Shown here: positions 1-3,861 of the stretch, piece after piece | Layout: every line of letters starts with the position of its first letter | Numbering within the stretch: position 1 is the stretch's first letter | NCBI GenBank assembly: GCA_947165555.1 | Contig: CAMVAR010000055.1 | Span: 1-5,299, forward strand | Direction: 5' to 3' | DNA length: 5,299 bases | From: an uncultured Pseudomonadota bacterium | GTDB taxonomy: Bacteria; Pseudomonadota; Alphaproteobacteria; Rs-D84 | The notes under the pieces: generated by a model | Seen by the model: the letters and a program-made list of their open reading frames with translations, nothing else | What the model was told of the DNA's origin: nothing | Databases searched by the model: none | Translations under genes and position numbers: made by a program

Positions 1-111
1 GTTGCGCCCGAACCGGTATATGTTGAACCGGCATACGATTTGTCGAATATTCCGGTTGTTGATTGTGCGCCGTATCCGACACGTGCCGAATATTGTATGG
101 GGGGGTGTTAA
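1..111 (+). CDS. 3' end of an unrecognised protein gene (partial)
   Basis: Frame 1 is open from the first base to a TAA at 109-111 and gives the last 36 residues of a protein whose start lies outside the window. The tail is rich in Pro, Tyr and Val (it begins VAPEPVYVEPAYDL) and ends in CMGGC, so it has three cysteines in its last 16 residues. It shows no motif I recognise. The Pro/Glu/Val-rich stretch followed by a Cys-containing end would fit an exported or envelope protein, but that is inference. An intrinsic terminator begins 4 bases after the stop codon, which supports this being a real gene end. The neighbouring frame 2 is also open across here, but it lacks a ribosome site and runs through the terminator. 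Confidence 0.7.
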   Translation, partial: VAPEPVYVEPAYDLSNIPVVDCAPYPTRAEYCMGGC

Positions 112-114
112 GAT

Positions 115-141
115 AAAAATCCCCGTTTTTGGGGATTTTTT
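115..141 (+). terminator. Rho-independent terminator of the upstream gene
   Basis: A perfect 10-bp inverted repeat, AAAAATCCCC (115-124) and GGGGATTTTT (131-140), flanks a 6-base loop and runs into a T tract ending at 141. It lies 3 bases after the TAA at 109-111. The A tract on the left arm means it could also work on the minus strand, but no minus-strand gene ends here. It separates the upstream gene from the kinase gene. Confidence 0.92.
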
Positions 142-152
142 GATAAATTTGC

Positions 153-180
153 TTGATATAACAAAATTAAATATTAATAT
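153..180 (+). promoter_or_regulatory. Sigma-70-type promoter of the zeta-like kinase gene, probably leaderless
   Basis: TTGATA (153-158, preceded by C to give CTTGATA) and TAATAT (175-180) are separated by 16 bases, in an AT-rich stretch between the upstream terminator and the ATG at 188. A start site 7-8 bases after the -10 box falls at about 187-188, on or next to the ATG. No Shine-Dalgarno-like purine run is present before the ATG, so a leaderless mRNA is the simplest reading. AT-rich DNA gives chance -10 boxes, so the call is moderate. Confidence 0.55.
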
Positions 181-187
181 TGTTTCA

Positions 188-853
188 ATGCAGATATATT
201 CCGAGAAAACATTTTACCTGATTGCGGGACCGAACGGCAGTGGTAAAACCACAATTGCCCGTGAATTGATTGGCGATAACCCGAAAATATCGTTTTTAAA
301 TTCTGATGATATTGCGCGCGAACGTGGGATTACGCCGGCGCGCGCGGGTGTTGTTTTATTAAATAAAATGCAGGAGCTGTTTTCTGCCCGCGCTTCATTT
401 GCGTTTGAAACAACGTTATCGGGCAAATTGCATAATAAATTTATCGAAACGGCAAAAATGGACGGATATAAAATTGTGTTCTTGTATGTATATTTGGCCA
501 ACGTGGACCAAAATGTCGCCCGGGTCAGGCAGCGTGTTGCACTGGGGGGGCATGACGTGCCAGAGGCAACGATTCGCCGTCGATACAGAAAGAGTTTGTT
601 AAATTTTGAACCGGTGTCACAAAAATCAGACCAATGGGAATTGTACTATAACGGCGGCACAACGTGTGAGTTATTGGCACGTGGTGTGCGCGACCGAATA
701 GATGTTATTGATAATCCATTATATACGTCGTTTGTTGAACGGCGGGCAAAAATTTTGTCAGAACATATGTTGGAATTGGCCAAAAATGGCGCAGAACGTG
801 CACGTATACTTGCATTAAATGCCGGTGTTCCCGTTATATCGATTCAGCGTTAA
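188..853 (+). CDS. Zeta-toxin-family P-loop kinase/ATPase, 221 aa
   Basis: This is a single-domain P-loop protein of the zeta toxin / AAA_33-like group. Well-studied zeta toxins phosphorylate UDP-N-acetylglucosamine at the 3' hydroxyl and so block cell-wall synthesis. Many chromosomal relatives have unknown substrates. Visible motifs are the Walker A GPNGSGKTT (residues 14-22), FLNSDDIA (36-43) with the family's substrate-side Asp, FAFETTLSG (71-79), and the Arg-rich lid RVRQRVALGGHDVP with RRRYRKS (about 112-136). WELYYNGG (150-157) matches the family's late W-x-L-Y-x-N segment. Length fits the short chromosomal forms. The ATG at 188 is chosen because homology starts right after it. The frame is open further upstream, but that part crosses the terminator at 115-141. 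No epsilon-type antitoxin gene is adjacent on either side, so this is an orphan toxin or a housekeeping small-molecule kinase. The family is secure; the substrate and toxicity are not. Confidence 0.9.
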   Translation: MQIYSEKTFYLIAGPNGSGKTTIARELIGDNPKISFLNSDDIARERGITPARAGVVLLNKMQELFSARASFAFETTLSGKLHNKFIETAKMDGYKIVFLYVYLANVDQNVARVRQRVALGGHDVPEATIRRRYRKSLLNFEPVSQKSDQWELYYNGGTTCELLARGVRDRIDVIDNPLYTSFVERRAKILSEHMLELAKNGAERARILALNAGVPVISIQR

Positions 854-868
854 TTTTAAATTTGATAC

Positions 869-897
869 TTGTTTGCACACAAATCGTATGGTATAAT
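869..897 (+). promoter_or_regulatory. Strong extended -10 promoter for the structured RNA / cysteine-rich gene
   Basis: A consensus -10 TATAAT (892-897) is preceded by TGG (889-891), giving an extended -10 TGnTATAAT. TTGTTT (869-874), within CTTGTTT, lies 17 bases upstream as a fair -35. Transcription would start at about 903-905, at the base of the first hairpin of the structured RNA. This is the best promoter match in the window. The 9-mer TGATACTTG just upstream (863-871) recurs in front of the valS promoter. Confidence 0.75.
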
Positions 898-980
898 TAG
901 ACCGATACGATGTGTTGTCGTATTGGGCATAGAAACCCATGATAAGTGTCCCATATTGGGACAATAAATATCCCCCAACC

Positions 981-1051
981 GTGGGTTGGGGCGTCACGAA
1001 TATGTTGAATAAGTGACGCAATACTTATCGTTGTTTCTAGGCCCCAACCAC
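981..1051 (+). promoter_or_regulatory. Candidate antiterminator pairing that competes with the junction arm and the terminator
   Basis: CCCCAACC occurs twice, at 973-980 and 1042-1049. GTGGGTTGGGGC (981-992) pairs with the first copy in the hairpin, but it can instead pair with GCCCCAACCAC (1041-1051) over 11 bp with one bulged G. The second pairing takes away bases 1046-1051 of the terminator's 5' arm, so terminator and alternative stem cannot coexist. This is the logic of a transcriptional attenuator or riboswitch. Whether the switch happens in the cell is inference. Confidence 0.4.
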
Positions 1052-1080
1052 TGTAATTTATTTCGGTGGTTTTTATTTTT
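1046..1080 (+). terminator. Intrinsic terminator between structured RNA and the 147-aa gene
   Basis: AACCACTG (1046-1053) pairs with CGGTGGTT (1064-1071) in an 8-bp stem with one G-U and a 10-base AT-rich loop. A tract TTTTTATTTTT (1070-1080) follows. The Shine-Dalgarno of the next gene begins only 7 bases later, so the terminator is upstream of that gene and not at its end. This placement is typical of sRNA ends and of leader attenuators. Confidence 0.8.
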
Positions 1081-1086
1081 ATCAAT

Positions 1087-1092
1087 AGGAGA
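1087..1092 (+). promoter_or_regulatory. Ribosome binding site of the 147-aa gene
   Basis: AGGAGA ends 5 bases before the ATG at 1098. It fixes the start of the cysteine-rich protein and lies outside both the terminator hairpin and the junction fold, so control would act on transcription rather than by hiding this site. Confidence 0.85.
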
Positions 1093-1097
1093 ATTGT

Positions 1098-1541
1098 ATG
1101 AGATTTGTTTTGATTTTTGGGCTGTTAATTGTGTGTAATTGTGCGGTGGGTGCGAATATGTGTGTTCGTAATGATGGGCTGTTGGTCGCGCTGGACCCGG
1201 TTTTGAATGGGTCGGTTGTGTCGACTAATTCATCTGCACGAACATGGTCTGTAAAATTTTCGTATGGACAGATTAGTGGTGTTTCCTCGTGTTGCAACGG
1301 TTGTTATATTGCAGGTTCAAATTATGGGTCGGGGTCGAAAACAGAAAATGTCCCTTTGTACCCAAATGGTGGCAGCCTCTATTGTTTTTGCAAGATGTTG
1401 CGTCCGGTTGAATCAAAATGGATATATGGCGCTTCCTATAATTCTAATTGCGGTCCTGCGAATTGCGCCCAAGGTTGTGCAAATGCTATGGCTACCAACT
1501 ATAGTGTTCGTGCGGGTGTATTTCAAAACGTCATTGAATAG
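1098..1541 (+). CDS. Small exported cysteine-rich protein of unknown function, 147 aa
   Basis: A strong Shine-Dalgarno precedes the ATG. Residues 1-19 look like a Sec signal peptide: a single Arg at 2, a hydrophobic core FVLIFGLLIVCNC, and a V-G-A cleavage site before Asn20. No proper lipobox precedes C13 or C15, so a lipoprotein is unlikely. The mature part of about 128 residues has nine cysteines (22, 65, 66, 69, 96, 98, 118, 123, 127), grouped as CCxxC, CxC and a final CxxxxCxxxC block. It also has aromatic strand-like segments such as ARTWSVKFSYG (47-57). This suggests a disulphide-stabilised periplasmic or surface domain, or less likely metal binding. The odd cysteine number leaves at least one thiol free. 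I cannot name a family. The structured RNA and terminator at 903-1080 lie directly upstream and may control it. No terminator is visible after its TAG. Confidence 0.85.
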   Translation: MRFVLIFGLLIVCNCAVGANMCVRNDGLLVALDPVLNGSVVSTNSSARTWSVKFSYGQISGVSSCCNGCYIAGSNYGSGSKTENVPLYPNGGSLYCFCKMLRPVESKWIYGASYNSNCGPANCAQGCANAMATNYSVRAGVFQNVIE

Positions 1542-1560
1542 TTTGTTTGTTATTTTTCCC

Positions 1561-1590
1561 TTGCGTGCGATTCGTATTTTGTTCTAAGAT
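1561..1590 (+). promoter_or_regulatory. Weak candidate promoter for the OmpA-like/comF pair
   Basis: TTGCGT (1561-1566, in CTTGCGT) and TAAGAT (1585-1590) are 18 bases apart in the short gap after the 147-aa gene. Transcription would begin near 1597, giving a leader of about 16 nt that still contains the Shine-Dalgarno. Both boxes are imperfect, and read-through from the 147-aa gene is an equally good explanation. Confidence 0.3.
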
Positions 1591-1596
1591 GGGATT

Positions 1597-1610
1597 AAGG
1601 AAGGAAAGGA
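1597..1610 (+). promoter_or_regulatory. Purine-rich ribosome binding site that fixes the start at 1613
   Basis: The run AAGGAAGGAAAGGA carries three overlapping Shine-Dalgarno cores. AAGGA at 1601-1605 is 7 bases from the ATG at 1613. It selects this ATG over the in-frame ATG at 1547, which has no such site and would bury the signal peptide behind 22 extra residues. Confidence 0.85.
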
Positions 1611-1612
1611 AC

Positions 1613-3052
1613 ATGAAACAAAATTACGTTTCTGGGTTGGGGATTTTATTATGTTTTCCGGTCTTTGCGGGTGCGCGGTTGCCGGCGGTAAATGTCGCGG
1701 CGGGTGCGGTGTCTGCGCGGGCCCAATATGGCGTGCCGGTACCGGTTACCGTGAATGCGAATGCGTCAAATGATGTTGTAAATACGGTTGTGTCGAACAA
1801 AGTGGCGCCATCCACGCGCCGTGTGGTTGCGCGTGTGTCAACGCGAAATAATACGCCATCGGTCGCCCCGGCAAATGTGTCACGTGATTCTGATGTAAAA
1901 ATTGCAATGTCGTCTGATGTTTTAAATCCGAATCGTCCCAGTTCCGATTTGTGGGCAAAGAACGATACGCCGCTGCGTATGCCGCATGCAGACGAATTTT
2001 CGGTTATAACACCTGATTTTGTATTGCCCGAAGAAAATATTGCATCGGCCCCGACGGTTGTTGCGCATAATAATAATAATAATACGGAAATAAATAATTT
2101 GTCGTCACATGCGTCTGCGTTGGATGCCCAGATTGCCCAATTAATGGATGCGCGCAATCGTGCAACTATATCGGTCCAGAAACGTCGTGCTGCACCAATG
2201 CCATCGGCGCCGGTTGCGCAAAATGTACCAAATGTTGAAACCGCGATTTATTCGTCAAATGATGCGATGGTAAATATTGCGAACACCAATCGCCAGATTG
2301 CGGATATTGCACCTGTGGCGGATATTGCGACGCGTGAAGTAAATGTTCATGATAATACGGTCGCGCGTGCCACCGATTCTGATGTGCAAATAACGCGTAT
2401 GGTTGTTCCACGTGATGAGATGGATGTTTCAAATACGGGTTCGCGTGCGGCAACACGTGATGTTGCATCACCCCAGATTCAGGCTGTTCGTGAAGATATG
2501 ACAAAAATGTCGCCGTCTGAATTACGTCGTGCGTTTCGCAAGACGTTCTTGTCGGAAAATAAACATCTGTCCACATATCCAATTGATGACCGTTTTGATG
2601 TGGCAAGTGATATGGGGACATCAATCGAAGGCTTTACATCTGCACGTGATTTATCCGAAGATTATGAAAAAATCAGACCATTGGAAATTAAAATAAAATT
2701 CCGTAATACCGATTCGTCTTTGTCGCGTGATAATTACAATTTATTGGCGGAATACGCGGGTATTGTTGTTGCAAACCCAAAACGCGCGATTCAGGTTGCC
2801 ATACCGGTTGCGGTTACAACGTCATCTGATGTACGCAAATTGGCGGCCAAACGTTTGGCCATCATAGAACAGGTTTTGCGTGACACCGGTGTTTCCGAAC
2901 AACGTATAGTGCCGGTTTTGTCCGAACGTAACGAAGAAGGCTTTGTTTTGCGAATTATTTCCAATGAACAATACGAGAGTTTAACCAAACAAAAACGTAA
3001 TATGTTTGGTGATACGGTTGGTTCCAAGACCTATAAAAGTATGACGTGGTAA
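1613..3052 (+). CDS. Exported protein with long low-complexity region and OmpA-like C-terminal domain, 479 aa
   Basis: The start at 1613 follows a strong purine-rich ribosome site. A signal peptide covers about residues 1-21 (YVSGLGILLCFPVFAGA, AxA-type cleavage near 19-21). Residues 22 to about 300 are low complexity, rich in Ala, Val, Asn, Ser, Asp and Arg, with an Asn5 run at 153-157 and a repeated ADIA unit near 230-239. This is probably a flexible spacer in the periplasm. Residues about 355-450 resemble an OmpA/MotB-type domain. IKFRNTDSSLSRDNYNLLAEYA (361-382, split by reading as strand then helix) is followed by VRKLAAKRLAIIEQVL and DTGVSEQRI (407-432), equivalent to the family's LSxxRAxxVxxxLxxxGI helix, with R414 at the conserved Arg. 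The peptidoglycan-binding Asp seems to be absent, since the matching stretch reads VAIPVAVTTSS. An envelope-spanning or cell-wall-linked role is inferred. The stop TAA directly abuts the comF-like start. Confidence 0.8.
   Translation: MKQNYVSGLGILLCFPVFAGARLPAVNVAAGAVSARAQYGVPVPVTVNANASNDVVNTVVSNKVAPSTRRVVARVSTRNNTPSVAPANVSRDSDVKIAMSSDVLNPNRPSSDLWAKNDTPLRMPHADEFSVITPDFVLPEENIASAPTVVAHNNNNNTEINNLSSHASALDAQIAQLMDARNRATISVQKRRAAPMPSAPVAQNVPNVETAIYSSNDAMVNIANTNRQIADIAPVADIATREVNVHDNTVARATDSDVQITRMVVPRDEMDVSNTGSRAATRDVASPQIQAVREDMTKMSPSELRRAFRKTFLSENKHLSTYPIDDRFDVASDMGTSIEGFTSARDLSEDYEKIRPLEIKIKFRNTDSSLSRDNYNLLAEYAGIVVANPKRAIQVAIPVAVTTSSDVRKLAAKRLAIIEQVLRDTGVSEQRIVPVLSERNEEGFVLRIISNEQYESLTKQKRNMFGDTVGSKTYKSMTW
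2069..2083 (+). repeat. (AAT)5 trinucleotide repeat inside the 479-aa gene
   Basis: Five in-frame AAT codons encode Asn153-157 in the low-complexity region. Gain or loss of units would change the Asn run by whole residues and keep the frame. Confidence 0.9.
2300..2328 (+). repeat. Short direct repeat GCGGATATTGC in the 479-aa gene
   Basis: The 11-mer GCGGATATTGC occurs at 2300-2310 and 2318-2328, an 18-base (six-codon) period that encodes ADIAPV then ADIATR. It looks like a small in-frame duplication within the spacer region. Confidence 0.8.
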
Positions 3053-3799
3053 TTGATAGTGTCGTATATTGGTCGACTTTTAAAATCTGGAAAAAATTGG
3101 TTGATTGATTTTTTGTTTCCGCCGACCTGTCCGATATGTGGTGGGTCGGTGGATTTGTGTGGTGCGTTGTGTGACGATTGTTGGGGATATTTTGATTGGA
3201 TTGATGGTCCCCATTGTAAATGTTGTGGTTATCCGTTCCCGGATGATTATGATATTGGTGACGCGCTGTGTCCGGTGTGCGCCGCGGGTAAAAATGAATT
3301 GGAATGTATGCGTGCGGCATGCGTGTATGATGATATGTCGCGTTCGGTTATGTTGCCATTTAAACACGGGGGTCGCATAAAGTATGCGCATTTTATGTCG
3401 CATGCGATGATATGGGCGTTGCGTGATATTGATATTGCGCCCGATTTAGTTATGCCGGTGCCATTGGCCAACCGGCGTTTGTTTCATCGTGGTTATAACC
3501 AGGCAACATTGTTGTCGCGTGAAATATCACGCGTATATGGTGCGCCGATTGATTTTAACAGTGTACGTCGTAAATATCGTCCGAATATGGGGCATAAAAC
3601 GCATGCACAACGGTTTGAACATATTCGTGGTGTGTTTAATGTCGCGCACCCCGAACGCGTTCGGGGTAAAAAGATTTTGTTGGTTGATGATGTTATGACA
3701 TCGGGTGCGACATTTGCGGAACTTTCGCGTGTTTTGCGCCGTGCGGGCGCGGCGGAAATATATGGCGTTGTATTTTGCCGTGTTGTCCGCACGAATTGA
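3053..3799 (+). CDS. comF: ComF-family phosphoribosyltransferase-like protein, 248 aa
   Basis: ComF proteins join an N-terminal zinc-ribbon to a type I phosphoribosyltransferase fold. In competent bacteria they help bring single-stranded DNA into the cytoplasm, but the biochemical role is unsettled. Here the Zn region has CPIC (26-29), CDDC (40-43), CKCC (55-58) and CPVC (73-76). FKHGGR (103-108), VMPVPLANRRLFHRGYNQ (133-150) and the PRPP-binding loop ILLVDDVMTSGAT (208-220) are all intact, and 248 aa is normal length. The TTG at 3053 directly follows the preceding TAA (TAATTG), and GTG at 3059 is the alternative. Neither has a good Shine-Dalgarno, so translation probably depends on ribosomes finishing the OmpA-like gene. 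Starting here puts 25 residues before the first Cys, as is usual for the family. No other competence gene is in view. The family is secure, the exact start less so. Confidence 0.9.
   Translation: MIVSYIGRLLKSGKNWLIDFLFPPTCPICGGSVDLCGALCDDCWGYFDWIDGPHCKCCGYPFPDDYDIGDALCPVCAAGKNELECMRAACVYDDMSRSVMLPFKHGGRIKYAHFMSHAMIWALRDIDIAPDLVMPVPLANRRLFHRGYNQATLLSREISRVYGAPIDFNSVRRKYRPNMGHKTHAQRFEHIRGVFNVAHPERVRGKKILLVDDVMTSGATFAELSRVLRRAGAAEIYGVVFCRVVRTN
3648..3667. repeat. 20-bp perfect palindrome within comF
   Basis: CCCCGAACGCGTTCGGGG (3649-3666), extended by A3648 and T3667, reads the same on both strands with no loop. It encodes HPERVRG just before the PRPP loop, in a less conserved linker. Confidence 0.8.
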
Positions 3800-3808
3800 A
3801 CGTGATAC

Positions 3809-3836
3809 TTGAATTTCATTTTCTATTTGATATTAT
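3809..3836 (+). promoter_or_regulatory. Sigma-70-type promoter of valS
   Basis: TTGAAT (3809-3814, in CTTGAAT) and TATTAT (3831-3836) are 16 bases apart in the 62-base gap between comF and valS. A start near 3843 leaves a leader of about 19 nt containing the Shine-Dalgarno. The leader is too short for a T-box or a leader-peptide attenuator, so valS seems to lack tRNA-sensing control here. I see no terminator for comF in the gap. Confidence 0.6.
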
Positions 3837-3861
3837 TTTATGAAAACAAAGGATAAAACCG

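Larger units (their letters stand above)
903..1080 (+). ncRNA. Unclassified structured RNA with four-way junction (free sRNA or riboswitch-like leader)
   Basis: The 244-base gap between two genes is densely paired. Helices read by eye: a 5' hairpin 903-910/918-925 (8 bp, one G-U); an outer stem TAGAAAC 930-936 with GTTTCTA 1033-1039, possibly extended by GGGC 925-928 with GCCC 1041-1044; an inner closing stem 939-947/1023-1031 (9 bp, one G-U); and three arms inside it. The arms are GTCCCA/TGGGAC 948-953/957-962, CCCCAACC/GGTTGGGG 973-980/984-991, and CGTCAC/GTGACG 992-997/1013-1018. Together they form a four-way junction. An extended -10 promoter sits just before it and an intrinsic terminator ends at 1080. 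I do not recognise the family: the shape is not the 6S rod, and there is no tRNA T-loop, tmRNA tag, SRP or RNase P core. It could be an independent sRNA of about 175 nt, the leader of the 147-aa gene, or a copy of a dispersed palindromic element. Existence of the fold is well supported; its role is not. Confidence 0.7.

Noticed and set aside
2..187. An N-terminal extension of the zeta-like kinase
   Set aside because: The open frame crosses the upstream gene end and a perfect terminator, and its residues show no family similarity, which begins only after the ATG at 188.
939..1016. A 25-codon open frame starting ATG at 939 and crossing all arms of the structured RNA
   Set aside because: It has no Shine-Dalgarno, its start is inside the closing stem, and the stem pattern explains the sequence better than coding does. 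Reverse-strand open frames over the same interval are equally unsupported.
941..1029. A tRNA or tRNA-like cloverleaf (7-bp outer stem with three arms)
   Set aside because: There is no GTTCRA T-loop, no 7-base anticodon loop, no D-loop GG and no CCA end. The arm loops of 3, 3 and 15 bases do not fit a tRNA.
903..1080. 6S RNA, tmRNA half, SRP RNA or RNase P RNA
   Set aside because: The fold is a branched junction and not the 6S rod. No tmRNA tag frame, SRP tetraloop domain or RNase P core motifs are visible, and the length is wrong for the last.
1547..1612. An upstream ATG start for the OmpA-like protein
   Set aside because: It has no ribosome binding site and would place 22 residues before a well-formed signal peptide. 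The ATG at 1613 has a strong purine-rich site.
2069..2083. The (AAT)5 run as a phase-variation switch
   Set aside because: Slippage by whole units keeps the frame, so it can change the Asn run length but cannot switch the gene off.
1624..2624. Long minus-strand open frames opposite the OmpA-like gene
   Set aside because: They are a by-product of the biased codon use on the + strand, with no ribosome sites and no recognisable protein features.
3516..3533. Inverted repeat CGCGTGA/TCACGCG in comF as a regulatory hairpin
   Set aside because: It is a short stem inside a well-conserved coding region with no T tract or nearby start, so codon choice is enough to explain it.
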